NCBI GenBank assembly: GCA_020152595.1
Contig: JAIGNY010001237.1
Span: 222,501 to 286,500 of the forward strand
DNA from: Chiridota heheva
Taxonomy: Eukaryota > Echinodermata > Holothuroidea > Apodida > Chiridotidae
Direction of reading: 5' to 3'
DNA length: 64,000 nucleotides
Positions 1 to 46,395 of this stretch are shown piece by piece. The notes beneath the pieces were generated by a model. That model ran no database searches. It worked only from the letters and a program-made list of their open reading frames with translations, and had not been told where the DNA came from. Positions within the stretch are counted from its first letter, which is position 1, and every line of letters starts with the position of its first letter. The translations under genes were made by a program, and so were the position numbers.

Positions 1-137
1 TATTAGGTTGTAAAACCATTTTGCAAGTGCTAACCTGTGGCGTGTTTAATCGCCTACCCTACTGTGATGTGCGCAGTATGCTCACCTGTTCTTAACTGGC
101 TAACCTGCATGGACAGTAGTTATACCCGGCAAAGGTA

Positions 138-681
138 TTAAAGGAATATTCCCATTGATTTTGTAGAAACAAAGTGGTGAAAAAACTATGTTAATATCTT
201 ATTCCATTTAGAAGTTATAACAATGTAAAGAGTGGGAAAATGTTCTTAAAAATATGTCCTTCAGCTTGGTGATGTCATCAAGGCAATTCCAGCACAGTTC
301 TTATGTATTTCTGATAAATTTAATCACATTTTTTTTTACATTATTGAACAACATTGTTGGTTCATTATAGATTTAAGGTGGAATATAAAATTTACAGAAA
401 ACATTTTGTTTTCTTTTTGGTGTATACATCGCATTTAAAAAAAACAAATCTAAATCATTTTTACAGAAATACAAACATGACAAAAGACGTGTTGTTGAAA
501 TTGTCTCCATGACATCACACTTGTTGCCAATCAGTCACTTTTGTCCAAATTCAAAAATATTGTAAAATTTCGTAACTTCTAAAAAGGAATAAGATATTAA
601 CATAGTTTTTTCACCACTTTGTTTTAAAAACATTTTCTATCATATACGAAAAAATGAAATTCCATGGGAATATTCCTTTAA
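138..681. mobile_element. TTAA-flanked MITE with long inverted arms
   Basis: The element body (142-677) starts AGGAATATTCCC and ends with its exact complement GGGAATATTCCT, and it is flanked on both sides by TTAA (138-141 and 678-681). The inverted arms extend inward about 90 bp: the AAAGTGGTGAAAAAACTATG block near 170-190 recurs inverted near 603-625. There is no coding capacity. TTAA duplication is typical of piggyBac- and Kolobok-mobilised elements; which one moved this copy is not visible. Confidence 0.88.
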
Positions 682-1520
682 GTAGCCATTATATAGAATT
701 ATGGCGAGTAACATCAAATGTGATAATTGCAAAGAACAAGGGTTATTTGATGAAAATGTGGTTGCAAACTTTGCTGGTGTAATTGTTAAGTTGGACAGAC
801 CAAAACAAATAATAAAGAATTTATGGAAGATATGATTTCATGTAACTTCAATGATACTAATGTTTACTGAGATGTTTTTTTGAAATGTCTCACCATAGAT
901 CTGTTGTACGCCGGAGATTGTGATTTCTGAGGTAACATTTAGGAGAAGTACATGTTTGTTCAAAGGTTTGGGCAATACTTGTTTGTTGTTATATTGAAAA
1001 AATGTTCTTATTACACAAGTGTTTGCATGCAGTCATTTCACAAAGATTGCACAGTCCTTAAAGGCCAGTTATCGTCTCAAACGTGGGGGCAAGCAGATTT
1101 CAATTCGTGTGTTATGATTGGTCAAAACACAATGGATAATGTGCATTTGCATTTATTGGCCAATCAGTATCGTTTTGAAATAAAATGTACGCCGCTAAAT
1201 TTTAATCACAATTGATGGCCTTTTATGAAAGTTTGTAAGCACAATTATCAGCATGTTGTATGTTAACTGTTTACATGTGTATAACAGGGCTTGATTTTGA
1301 ATGTGGTCTTGCGAACCAAAATATGAAGTTTGAAATAGGTTGTTGTTACTAGAATTTCTGGCTAAGTTTGTGGCTTTCTTTGCAAATCATTGTTGATGTG
1401 AAAATCTCTTTAAATTGATCCCTGGTGTATACAGTTCAGAAATAAGACAAGGTACAGAATATTACATTGTTGTTTCATGTTTTTTGTATACAGAATCGAA
1501 TGAGACTTTCGAGAAAGCTG
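682..1520. other. Unassigned AT-rich sequence
   Basis: No gene is supported here. The 87-codon open frame at 952-1215 shows no recognisable motif. A TTAAAGGCCAGTTATC word near 1058 resembles the end of the MITE-like stretch near 15443, so an old repeat may lie at about 1055-1215. Confidence 0.5.
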
Positions 1521-1600
1521 GAATAAACTCATACGAGCCAAACCCGTAGCATACCTACTCATTTATTACCTATCCTGAGTCTGTATTCATCCCGATACAA
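1521..1600 (+). repeat. 5' LTR remnant of BEL/Pao-like element
   Basis: This block is about 80% identical, by eye over about 76 bp, to 4081-4160; the two copies flank the gag-pol remnant in the same orientation. Both begin GAATAAACTCAT, so each carries an AATAAA polyadenylation hexamer, as expected for an LTR. Gag-like sequence starts about 50 bp downstream. The upstream part of the LTR was not delimited. Confidence 0.65.
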
Positions 1601-1648
1601 TTCGATTTACCTGAAACCAAACTGCGAGAAGGATCAGATGTCTACATC

Positions 1649-2981
1649 ATGGAGAAACTGAAGATATCAAGACGAAACGTCAAAGGTAACCTAGCTAGAG
1701 TATTAAAGGACTGAAGGAACTGTAATGTTTAGTAAAAGGAAACGCCGAGAAAGATATCGAAAAGGTTATTGCTAAAGCAAGGTCACGCTTCAAGTCAATA
1801 TAACAATGTCACGATAAACATGTTGAATTAATTAAGGATGGTGAAGAGTAGAACAAAGAACAGGAATGGATGGGTGAATGTGAGGAAGAGTTTTGGGGAA
1901 AAGCTAGAATTGAGAAAGTGTTAAACGAAAGGAGGGAAAAGAGTGAAAATAAGGTAGAAGAAACAAGAGGTCAAGACGAAGTAAACGACACTGAACATTC
2001 GATGTTATTGTAAGTTCATGTGCCACTAACATTGACAGTAACTTGGTAGGACTTTTTAGAGCATTTTCATTACCAAAACTGCAGGTCAAACAGTAAGAAG
2101 GTGATCCACTGTATTACGGTACATTTATATCCTCATTTAATCACATGATTGCAGATACTCCAAATGACAATGTCAATACCCTTATGTCTTTGTGTTCAGG
2201 TAAAGCTTTAGCATGTTTAGAATCTATTCAGTATTGTGTTCTGAAGCCACCAAGTGAAAGCTATGATTCTGCTTTCAAGACGCTCAAAGATAGGTTTGGT
2301 AATACTGTTGTAATAGTACAGGCTTTAGTCAGCAAGATCTTGTTTTGTCAGAGATTAAATTCATCGAAACTTAACGGGTATGCTGATGATCTTAATAAGT
2401 GTTTGAGGCTCTTAGCGCCTTGGGTAACGTCTAAATAGCTCCATGATTACATGCATGAGCTCAACAACCAGAGTAGTTTGAACGTCAACAAACTTCCCAG
2501 GTTCTTGCAAAACAGATGGCAGGATAAAAATTATAGGTTAAAAATCAAGGGTATGATTCCTGGTCTAGCAGATGTTGTAAAGTTCGTCAAGGCATCTGCG
2601 GTGGAGGTCAATGATCCGGTCTTCGGAAATCATGACAGCCACTCTGCCACAGCCCCAGCCACAAAGATAAAAGGAAATGAAATAAACAACGTGAATGTCT
2701 CACATCAGGGTAGGTTGCAGCAAGGTGATCGAGGATTCACTAAATGTTGGCTCTGTAAGTCGAGTGAACATTGGCCGGATCAATGCAAAAGATGTATCGA
2801 CATGGGAGTGGAAATCAGCTTAGAGTCATTGAAGAGCAGCCATGCCTGTTGTTCATGCCTAAAGGTGGCTGGAAGGGATCACCGAATGAACAACTATTCA
2901 AGAAAACAGGTATGTGGGGGGAATGGAGATATGGAGTGCAATAAGTTTCTCCATAGACTTTTACACTTTAAAAGAGATTAG
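1649..2981 (+). pseudogene. Broken gag of BEL/Pao LTR retrotransposon
   Basis: A degenerate gag reading frame. The first ATG (1649) opens a basic N-terminus, but a TGA follows near 1710. The capsid-like core resumes at 2145-2438 (LKDRFGN motif), is shifted by a stop near 2437, and continues at 2451-2981 (LQNRWQDK, EVNDPVFGN). It ends in a CCHC knuckle, CWLCKSSEHWPDQC, and a second cysteine/histidine cluster. These are hallmarks of BEL/Pao gag, which packages the element RNA. Frameshifts and stops make it non-functional. Confidence 0.8.
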
Positions 2982-3079
2982 GTATAGATAAGAGTCATGC
3001 GAGTCTTCCAGCCATCAATGAAGCTTTGCTTGGTGTTCTAGAGGTAGAAGTTCTGACGAAAATGATAACTTATCAGCGA

Positions 3080-4080
3080 ATGTGATGTCGGATTCCGGCC
3101 TGCAGGGGACCATTATAAGTGAGGAATTTGCAAGGAAATTCAGTGTCAGAGGAAAACAGCTGGTGACTGCTTGTTACTAAAGTCGGAAGAACAGTAGAAA
3201 ATCTAAATCCAAGATTTTCAATCTCCAACAACAAGGAAAACAACCACAAGTGATACACAACATAACAGCTCCAGAAATGGAGAAAATAAACGAAGTGAAA
3301 GATACTAGGGTTAAAGAGCTTGAAATAGTGTTCAAGATGGAAAGGGACACGTTAAAGAGACGTGATGGTCACATTGATATCCTTATTGAGGTCGACCCTA
3401 CCCACCTTCTCACAGGTGCAACCGTAGATGGCTTAATTGCTCAACGGTCTCCTTTAGGGTGGACAATTTTTAGTGGTGGTAACAATGACCGGATGGAGAG
3501 CAAGGTGATGAACATAAAGATAAGCAAACCAGTAGAATTGACAGACTTTTGGTCTACCGAAATCATGAGAGTCGAAATTGGAAAACACGAGTGCTGCCGA
3601 AGATATGGAAGCAAAGCTTCTCGAAGATTCATGTCTTATAGTTGGAAATAGATGGCTAATTTCCTACCCTTGAGCAAGGGATGCAGCCAACCTCTGTGAC
3701 AACAAAGGGAAAGCAGTTAAAGTATAGGAAGGACTTGAGAACAAATGGAGAAAAAATGAAGTACATAGCTCTGCATACCAAGAACAGATGAACGAGATGA
3801 TCGAAATGGATTTTGCTAGAAAGTTAAGTAATGCTGAAATTGATAAGTACCAGGGTTAAGTGCACTACATACCCCACCACCCTATTATTCGTCCAGAGAA
3901 GAAAAGTACCTGCTTCAGAATTGTCTTCAACTCTTCAAACAAGTATTTGGCAAAGCTATCAATGGCTGAAAGGTTTGGACTTACTCAACAGTCTGCATGG
4001 AGTAATACTGGGATTCAGAGAGAATGCTGTAGCGATTGGTGGCGACATTGCAAAATTTGTATCACCAAGTTTTGATTCCT
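3080..4080 (+). pseudogene. Broken protease and start of reverse transcriptase, BEL/Pao
   Basis: After gag comes a DSG aspartic-protease-like triad (about 3085-3100, SDSGLQGTI) followed by a stop. A stretch at 3360-3480 matches the Pao linker pattern (ILIEVD, then SPLGWTIF). The N-terminal RT region then begins (3790-4080: IPHHPIIRPEKK, FRIVFNSS, and in another frame GLDLLNSLHGVILGFRE). The RT is cut at the block before its first catalytic aspartate; the remaining RT, RNase H and integrase are absent. The sequence passes straight into the second LTR remnant, so a large internal deletion is inferred. Confidence 0.78.
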
Positions 4081-4165
4081 GAATAAACTCATTCGAACCA
4101 AACCCGTGGTATACCTACTCGATTTTTGGCTATCCTGAGTCTGTTCTCATTCCGACCCTTTTCTA
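4081..4165 (+). repeat. 3' LTR remnant of BEL/Pao-like element
   Basis: Direct repeat of 1521-1600, beginning at the same AATAAA hexamer. Its abrupt join to truncated RT sequence suggests the deletion took the rest of pol and the 5' part of this LTR together. Confidence 0.62.
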
Positions 4166-4195
4166 CACCCTAAAAATTAAAAACAACTAGGCCTG

Positions 4196-5165
4196 TGATA
4201 GTGACTTGATCTTAAATGAGTATATTAGGCATAGTGGTGAGTTGTTCCCTCCAGTTTTTACCAAGCTCTTTGATATTGTTTTTGATTCTGGTATCATAAC
4301 TAGGTCAGTAGGTTATGGATTAAAGGTATTATGAAGCGAATTTATAAGAATAAGGGCGATGGGAAAGATCCCGACAATTATAGAGGAATTACTATTCTGA
4401 TTTGTTTTGGCAATTTTCTTACTGCCAATTTTAAACACTAGATTGTCTACTTTTGTATAGGACATGGGTATTCTCTGCGAAGAGCAAGCTGGCTTTAGAA
4501 AGGGCTACAGCACTTCTGACCATGAGTACGAGTGTTTTTAATTTTAAAATAATTATTGGTTTCTATTTATTTAGAAAGCAAAGACTTTATTGTGCTTTAG
4601 TTGACTATAAGAAGGCTCTATTGACAGAACTGCCTTATGAAAGAAAGTCATTGGGTACTCTATTAATGACCACATTTGAGAGTAATTCACTTCATTTACC
4701 TAAATGGTAAGTCATGCGTCAAGTTGAAAACATCAATTTCAGACTATTTTATTTGTAATGGAGGGATGATATTTTACCTCTAGCAGTTGTTTAAACTATA
4801 CAATCTTCAAGCAGACACTCAGTTCGGAGACTCATCTGCTAAGTGTTCCTTGTCTAATCTCTGTTCATTATTACATGATTTAGATGCTTAAGCCACAAAA
4901 TGCCTGTTGAAGTTGGTATATACAATGAAACTGTATTAGCAGAGCGTTAATGTACTCTTTGCCATCTGGATGAAATCGGAGACGAGTTTTACTACTTATT
5001 TAAGTGCTCTCATTTCCTAGAATCAAGAAAAAAGTTTATAAACAAAAATTATTATCACTTTGAAAACACGTTAAAGTATAAGGATCTCTTCTCGTGTCAA
5101 GATAAAAACACCTTGGTTAGAATTGCGGTGCTCTGTAAAATAATCTTAGAAGAAGTTTACTTGTT
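4196..5165 (+). pseudogene. Decayed non-LTR retrotransposon (LINE) RT fragment
   Basis: RT-type motifs are readable in shifting frames: LFPPVFTKLFDIVFDSG, IYKNKGDGKDPDNYRGITI (about 4333-4395), EEQAGFRKGYSTSD (about 4476-4520) and a DYKK block near 4605. A C-terminal Cys/His segment, CTLCHLDEIGDEFYYLFKC, follows at about 4950-5010. The catalytic FADD region between these blocks is not recognisable. The 17612-17878 fragment on the other strand has the same kind of C-terminus. Confidence 0.78.
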
Positions 5166-8095
5166 TTCATTAATTTTATGTATTTATTTGTTATTCCTGT
5201 CCTTCCTCACAACTGTAAATTAATGTATATATGCGCATATAATTAGCTTTTTTTTGTAGACATACTTTTGTTTTCTTCGCTCGCATTGTTTTGTAATTTC
5301 AGTTGAATGTACAAACAGACAGGGAACTTGTATATTCTACAGCCAGTAGTGACGTAAATGTTTTCATCACACAATTTTTCTGAGACGAGCCTCCCTCTTT
5401 AAATTATTTATGAAGCAAAGTTTTAGAGTATTTGGTCATATAGAGAGTTGTTTTTGATGGTATCCATCTGAAGCAATTGAACATTTACACATATACCCCG
5501 TATACGTATGCCTTTCATTGGAAGACTCTTTATGTAATACCATTTGTATACAGAATGCATATTCTGTATACACATTGTATACAGAAATTTACATTTACTT
5601 TTACACCGGTAAACTTGTGGCAGAGCTGGCAACCCTCTTATAATTGACTTGTAGGAGGAAGTTTTAGGCAGAAGAATAAATGTCTGTGCGGCTTTCCTGA
5701 CACTGCGTTTTATTGTCACACAATTCTTTTCGTCACACATAAGGTTTTTGTTTTGTTTTATTGTCACACGTTCATTGTCACACAAACCGTGTTCGAATCG
5801 AATGTGCTTCTTGCCGTTTAACAATAATCAGATCATAAGAATGAAAGGAACTTTAGACTGAAAGTGAGGGCGTATTTTAGAGGGTCCCCAGAAAAATCAA
5901 ATCCTTATCTAACACGCAACGGTATAGAAATTTTTGGTTAATGTGAATAATCAAGTGACCTTTGACCTCACTTCGTGTATAGGTAATGGAGGCATGAAAT
6001 TTATCGATCTGCTGTGCATAATTAATCTGTGAAAAAGCGAGCACACTTACTTCTCGATTTAGTGCCCCTTTAAGTAAAAGGAGAATGCTGAGTTCAGCCG
6101 AAAATAACCACTTTTTGAAGTTTGTGCACTCAAAAAGGGAATCAGTGGTTGATTAATGTAAGCCATTTTCAATTGGACGAGCCTTGCTGTCTGGGGAACG
6201 TTTCCCTCATTCCCCTACCTATTTCGTGTCGCCACTGCATATACTGCACATACAAACTCTTGCAATTCAAAACATAAGTTTGTCAGCATCTTGTTGTTCA
6301 GCCCAGAACGTAAGTAGGTAAAGAAACATGATTAAGCATCCATGAGGCGCAATTTCCTTGACGCACCCACTTTGCTCCAAATCAAATAAGCAATTAGAGA
6401 AATACACTAAATATCTCTTACAAAGTTTATTCTGTTAATTGTTCCAACAGCTTCGTCCATTATTGTAGCTAGAGATAGCACGCTCACAAAAGTATCGATT
6501 CTCTAACCTTTCACCCAGTCGTTTTTTTATATCATTCATTATTGTTCCTCTTGTATCTTTTGATACCTTCACTACTATGCAAAAATTCCGTACATAAACA
6601 TTACTAGCTTATTACTTCATACACACAATCAACTAAAGGAACTGTACAGACACACCAGTAAATTACCTAGTAAAATCAGTCCGGGGGGACCAAATTCACT
6701 AGACATTACTTAAGAAATAAGGACTGGGGCCCAAATTTACGGGGGGCAAAATTTACTATCTCACCGGCCAAATATCCATTGACTAATCGGACAAATGTAA
6801 AATAAGTAAAATACAAGATAAAGATAGATTTTTGTTCTCGCTTCTTAACACAAAATGTCCCACAAATGCTAAAAACAGAATGTAGGTGAGTAATTTTTCG
6901 TATGAATTAAAATTGAAATTAAGGAAAGATTTTAAAATCAATCACAAAATAAAAAGTGCTTAGTAAAATATTCAAAACGGCCAAAATCGACCAAATTTCA
7001 TTTGGTTGATGTTGACAGGTGTTATAGTGAATTCGGACCCTCCTAGAAAATGACCCTAGGGTCTGAGTTCACTTAGTTGACCCTATGGTCAAAATTCATT
7101 ATGATAAGAGTGTGTTATAAATTTTAGCGGCCAATCAGTCTTGCCCTTAGAAATATATTCTTTTTTCTCCGTACATTTGTATGCTTTTTTAAAGCAAGTG
7201 TCAACAAAGCTAAAACATTAACTTTAGATTTTCGATGAACTTTAACCAGTTAACTGATCGCGACGACAGCTATGGACGACTTAACAAATGTTGAGAAATT
7301 CTTCAGATCGGGGAATTATCCCTCCTCGGTCTCAAAAGAGGACAAAGCAAATTTTAGAAGACTTTGTAAGAAATATTTTATTAAGCCTGAAGTTGGAAGG
7401 CCTCTTTTTTAAGAAGAGAGGATTCAAGTAGTCGAAGATAAACCAAGAAAACTGTACATCATGGAAACTCTGCATGCTGGTAACGTCCTTTTGGGTTCCT
7501 TTGATAAAATTTGATAATAATCACCTATAGTACCCCTTTCGGTGGCGTGTATCTACAATTATCAAAGAGAAAACACCCGCAAACGTTCCAGTGTAGCGCC
7601 ACTACAAAAGCCGAAACCATGAAGTGGCTTATTTATCAATATGATAAAAACTGCATATTAGACGGAAATGAAAGATCATCTATGACATAGACATTGAAGG
7701 AAATACTAAGTTGCTCATTCGGGCAGATTTTGATTGCGCAATTTGAGTCAAATGTTTTATGTGATTTGGCCGTTTGGGGTAAATTTGTAAAACTTTTTTT
7801 TTAACGAGTGTGATAACATTTGACATAAAATCCAATGTTTGACTATTTTAAGTAACATGCAGGTGTCAATAAGATTAAATTACTGAGTGGATTATGTTCA
7901 TATCTTCAATGAAATCTGTTCAAAAAATGTAAGATTTCCTACCATATTGAAAATCAAGAAGTTATTTATAATTTCCCACATGAAAAATTAGCTTACAAAA
8001 CTATATACCAAAGCTTAAGCAATAGAAAAATACCAAAATATAAAGTTTTTAAGTTCTAAAACAAAATTCACCAAAAAAGAAAATGATTCTGAGGA
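5166..8095. other. AT-rich sequence without supported genes
   Basis: The 133-codon minus frame at 5423-5824 has no recognisable domain. At 6670-7080 there are several paraphrases of the same phrase (ccaaattcac, aaatttac, gttcacttag) around gggg/cccc clusters, suggesting an old degenerate repeat. Nothing else could be assigned. Confidence 0.45.
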
Positions 8096-8560
8096 GGTTA
8101 AAGCGTTAGTTTCGTGGTCAAGTTTATCGTATATGATCGAGGACTTTAAAAGAAAGAAAATGGTGAAGAAAGCATCCAAAAAATCTTAATCGGTTAAGAA
8201 TATATCTAAGTTTAAAGTTTGCTATCAATTGTGTAGAAACAAACTAGTTGTGACGTCACAGTCTCAGATTCCTCAAATTCGATATGTCAATAACTGAAGA
8301 AGAATAAAACAGAATTTAGTAAGGATAGTAATAATATACCACCTGGAGAAAGTTAGAAGAAACATAATTCAAATAGTCAAAAAGTTAAATACATTTTCCT
8401 TAAAATACATTTAACAATTGTTAAGCAAGTGAGGATCAGTGCACCAACCTTCCATAGTAGACTCACTACACCAGTCATTTCTACACAGATAAGACAGAGC
8501 TTTAAACTTGAATCTCTCTTTAATGGAATAAACTATTTGAATACTTTCAAAATCAAACTT
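8096..8560 (+). mobile_element. Partial copy of the MITE family at 10355-10903
   Basis: The order of words matches the 10359-10899 element: GAGGACTTTAAA, AAATCTTAATCGGTTAAGAA, AACAAACTAGTTGTGA, ACCTTCCATAGTAGACTCAC and ATTTCTACACAGATA. The left end reads GGTTAAAGCGTTAGTT; the right end lacks the ACTAATCCTTTAA terminus and looks truncated. Confidence 0.75.
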
Positions 8561-9788
8561 TTGACGTTTTTGAGAGGCTAAATTTAAAATGAAAATTGGT
8601 TCAAAACTTCGATTAAATTATGTTATAAAGCGGTTATTACATTTTCAGCGGTTTTTAAAAGGAAACATTCAATTTACTGATGTGCTATCTTCAAAAATGT
8701 CTTCCAATCGCATGTAAGCCCACACAATCATGATACTAAAGTGTATTTGTGTTTGTACCTACTTAGAACTTGGTATTTGTAGGCCTATACGGGACAACTC
8801 TTAAGCGTATACAAAATATATCTGCGCTACACCATAACACAGAAGCGCCTGAACAGTGCAATGCTTGTAAATATTCATGAGGAATCATATTGAATATTCA
8901 CGAGGTGGAATCGGAGAAATTTGTGACAAGGGAGTTAGCAAGTCTATTTATTAAAAGCAATGAGAGAAGGGAGCGCTTCTTCGCTGTGTCACGTGCATGA
9001 ATAAACTGTAGGCCTATTTACTATCAATCTTGTAAATAGGATGTAATCTATGAAATTATAGCAAAAAGACTAATGACATTGTGAGGCTGCAGGTACATAA
9101 AGAAATCTATGACCTCCCACTCTCCCGAAACCTTTCAGGGTTCTCAAAAGTCTTGCCGAGTCTTAGAAAAGTCACGAATTATCTTAAAACAACGAAGCTC
9201 TTTGCTTAGAATATGCCCAAATCAAAGAGCTGGAAGCTCTTTGCTCAAATTAAGGAATTTTCAGGGACTTCGTCCCCTTGTCTTCTATTAGGGCTTCGCC
9301 CCTATGCCCCACTAGGATTCCTTTAACGGCCCTTAGACTATTAGATTCCATGCCACTAGCTCCCAATTTTTGAAAATATTCTTGCACCAGTCGATTCCCC
9401 ACATGCTGTTAAAATGTTCAAACACTTGTCTTCCTCCCGCAATGCACATTCATCTTGAAGGAAGGAGTGGTCGCGGTATACGTAACGTGACTACGTGACT
9501 TTTTCTGGACAAGGAAAATATTTATGGTCCTCAAAAATCTTACTGAGTCTTAGAAACGCCCCACAATAACCCTAGTTAATGCCATGGCTTCCCCCCTGAA
9601 ACCCACCACGGGTCCTTAAAGAGCCTAACCCCTGGACTCCACGCGTGAAACTCGCGCTACGCTCTCGAATTTACGCTAACGCGCTAATAACCTTCGAAAT
9701 AGCTTCCTACGCCTATGCTTCACCATTTTGTTTCTTTTGAAGTCTTCTTTCATATCAGCTGGACTTGCTAGACCACCGAACTAATCCT
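8561..9788. other. Sequence downstream of the sulfatase stop codon; MITE end at 9700-9788
   Basis: The right end (9778-9788, ACTAATCCT before TTAA) and about 90 bp inward resemble the 10359-10899 MITE. The TTAA (9789-9792) lies one base past the sulfatase stop codon, so the 3' UTR begins inside transposon-derived sequence. The only AATAAA noticed on the minus strand is at 8952-8947; its use is unproven. Around 9255-9310 there are GGGCTTCGCCCC-type palindromic words. Confidence 0.5.
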
Positions 9789-9793
9789 TTAAG

Positions 9794-43230
<33,437 letters not shown>

Positions 43231-43834
43231 CGTCGTTGTGGTGTAGTAAAGAATGCTAGAATTAAAGTTTTAATCCGCGGATTGAAGCAAGCCTTCACAA
43301 TCAAGAGATTTTAAGTTCGACCTTGCCAAGGATATTCAAAGATGGTAAACATACTTGCATAATTAGTGCGACAATTAATGTTCTTGATCGGTTCGTTGTT
43401 AATTCATTGTTTATACCATCTGCCACTCCTTCAAGTCGAGAAGTCTGCTGCTCTTTTATTGTTCATATGCTGTATGCGCGCAAATGTTAAACTTACCGAA
43501 TGATTGTGGACTATACACTAACGTAAACCAGTTTCTGCATGGGAATTACCCGAGAACTCAGAACGAGTTTGTTTGCATTATCATGCATGACTATGGGGCA
43601 ATGTTGACTGTAACAGTACCTTTATCCAAGATGATTGAACCGTGTTATCATGTTATACAAATATAACTCAACATTTATTAAACGGTAATTTAATACTTAT
43701 CACCTATAGGCCTATGGAATATATGTTAATGATAACTAGAACGATAAATACCGTCATGGTTTGCAGACCCATGTAAATTGACACCCATATCATATGACCC
43801 TGTCAATTATGAAAATGGCATCTCATACTAAGTC

Positions 43835-44515
43835 CCACATGGAATTCCAACATATCTCCTACATGGCATTCCACCCCATGTCCCACATGACATCCCATCC
43901 CATCCCTTGTCCCACGTGGCATTCCACCATATGTCCCACATGGCATCCCATCCTATGATCCACATGGCATCCCACCCTATGTCCCATATGGACCCCATTC
44001 CATGTCCCAAATGACACCCTACCCCATGTCCCACATGACATCCCATCCCATGCCTTGTCTAACATTCCACCATACAGTATGTATGGACCCCACCATATGT
44101 TCCACATGGTATCCCTCCCAATGTCTCAATGACATCCTAATTTATGTCCCACGTGGCATCATATACTATGTCCCCATGGCCTCCTACCCTACGTCTCACA
44201 TAGCCTCCTACACTATGTCACACAAGGCATCCTAGCCTATGCCACACTCTTTGTTACTCATGACATCCCACCCCATGTCCCACATGGCATCCCACCCCAT
44301 GTCCCACATGACATCCCATACCACGCCATGCCCCACATTACATCCCATCCCATCCCATCCTATGTCCCGCATGGCATTCCACTGTATATTCCACATGGCA
44401 TTCCACCCTGTTCCACATGGCATCCCACTCCATGTCCCACATGGCATTCTACTCCATGTCCCACATAGCGTCCCACATAGCATCCCACACCATGTCCCAT
44501 ATGACATCCCATAGG
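43835..44515. repeat. Degenerate ~24-bp satellite upstream of the sulfatase
   Basis: Imperfect head-to-tail copies built from 'CATCCCACCCCATGTCCCACATGG'; about 28 units, with variation in most. Met/Ser/His-rich frames on plus and Gly/Trp/Met-rich frames on minus are by-products. The array begins about 600 bp upstream of the sulfatase ATG, so it lies in or near its 5' flank. Confidence 0.93.
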
Positions 44516-46384
44516 CTCCATGAGAAGTCTCGTCCTAGCTATCACAGTCCCCGATTGAGCATAATATGTATGAAAGTGTCAGTTCATGTAATAACTTATA
44601 TTCAAATTAGTTGTTGAATAAATGGATTTTGGATGAAACTTTACAGATCAATCTTTAATTTGTAGTGCGAGACTTCCCATATACCTATTTTGCGAATTCT
44701 CGATTCCATGTTGTGAGGTTGTGGTGCAGTGGAGTGATATTAGAATTTTAAGGGAAAAGGGTCCCATGTTAGAAAGAGACACATGTTGGGGTAAGAGACT
44801 AATGGTGGGGGTCAAGCTGTCCCATGTAAAGGGAAATTATTTTATTTGAAGCAATTTGGATCCTGGAAAAGGGCTATATACTTTTTTTTTTTTTTTTTGG
44901 GGTGGCATTTCCCCTTGGTTTCCCCTCCTAATATAAATAAGCCAGAACCCCCACCCCACCCCCAACCCCTGAATTTTCTTGAAAACACTTGAAATTGTAT
45001 TTCTCTGAAGGATTTTCCTGTATTTAGACAAATTTGTTGACATTTCATGTGTAGTACCAACTGTCACTGAAGGATACCAAGTTTGGCAACGTCAACATGT
45101 CTTGAACCATTTTGAGTGCCTTTTCACCGAAAATTCCTACAGGAATCAACAAAAGTAGGTTAAATTTCTACAAGACTTTCAGTATATCCTGAATAAATAT
45201 AAGTATTTTTAGAGCTTCCAATAGGAAATTTGCTCATAAACTGAAAATTTCAAGCCTGTGCATAATAAATGTGGTAAATTCTATCAATATTTTCTTTTTT
45301 CTAATTACCCACAAGAAAGCAGAATATCACAAAGATGGCAGTTTTAGGACATCTAATAATCTGAATTAAAGACCTCATTTGCATAAATTTGCATAATTCA
45401 CCAGAAAATTATGCAAACCAACGTAAAGTTCAAAGTCTTAGCTTTCATATAGCATAAACTACATATAGTAGAAAATGAACATAAATTTGTGAAAAAGCCC
45501 CCTTTCCAAAAAGTTCCTTAAAATAACACTTTAAATGCTCTGGTAGAGTAAGGGTTAATAAAGCGAAAAAACGTACGTAAACATTTCTCTTTTTTCATTC
45601 TTTTTTGTTGTTTTTTAAGCATTTTCGGAAAAAAGAACAGAAAAAAAGGTTAATATTTTGGGCATCGTGTTTATATGCGTATTTAATGCATGGTTCAAAG
45701 GACTTTGCACTCGTGAATGACCCCCTTAAAGTCGGGTCATAATTCGGCCAAAGTCCTTTGCCTCGTGCATTAAATACGCAATATATAAACACTCTGCCTC
45801 AGCATTAATCTTGAAATATACAAATTTGTCGACATGAATGTAAATGGAGGAAGCCTGGGAAAGTAAACGCTTGTATAAGCACACCACCTTTGCGAGATAA
45901 TAACAATTAAATAATAAGAATGAATAATATTAAATAAAAATACATAACCTATAAAAGAAAAATACATTTTTTTTTTAAACTAAAACTTGTATATACTTAA
46001 TGAATACTGCACAAGGCTGAACACAAAGCTAAAGCTGATAAGATTAAATTACCACTCCCTTACCGACAAATCTACGTATATCAAAATTAGGCATCATTTT
46101 TAGTATTGTTATTTTCAGAAGTGGATAACGGGGTGAGTGGGGCACAAGGGTACGTTCCCCACCACTTTCTTGAACTGTTGTATAAATACAACAGATCCCT
46201 TTTCAGAAGAAAAAAAACGTGCCCCTTAGACTGAGAGAGAAGTAATTGACGAAGTAATTGAGAAGTCCAATCTTCTGACGTCATTACAAACTTCTCCTTT
46301 AAAGAAACAAACAGCGTATAGGCCTATCTGACCTTTTCACTAAAGAAAGGAACACGAATATCGACATAAAAGTGTACAATTTAT

Positions 46385-46394
46385 GCGCATGCGC
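46385..46394. promoter_or_regulatory. NRF-1-like palindrome GCGCATGCGC
   Basis: TGCGCATGCGCT matches the NRF-1 consensus (YGCGCAYGCGCR) at 11 of 12 positions. It is CpG-containing in CpG-poor surroundings. It lies 3.2 kb upstream of the sulfatase ATG; a non-coding first exon or another promoter nearby is possible but not shown. Confidence 0.4.
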
Positions 46395-46395
46395 T

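Noticed and set aside
43270..43340. Possible tRNA (TTCGA-containing stretch)
   Set aside because: No cloverleaf pairing or paired A and B boxes could be formed.
43828..44617. Met/Ser/His- or Gly/Trp-rich proteins on both strands
   Set aside because: By-products of a degenerate 24-bp satellite.
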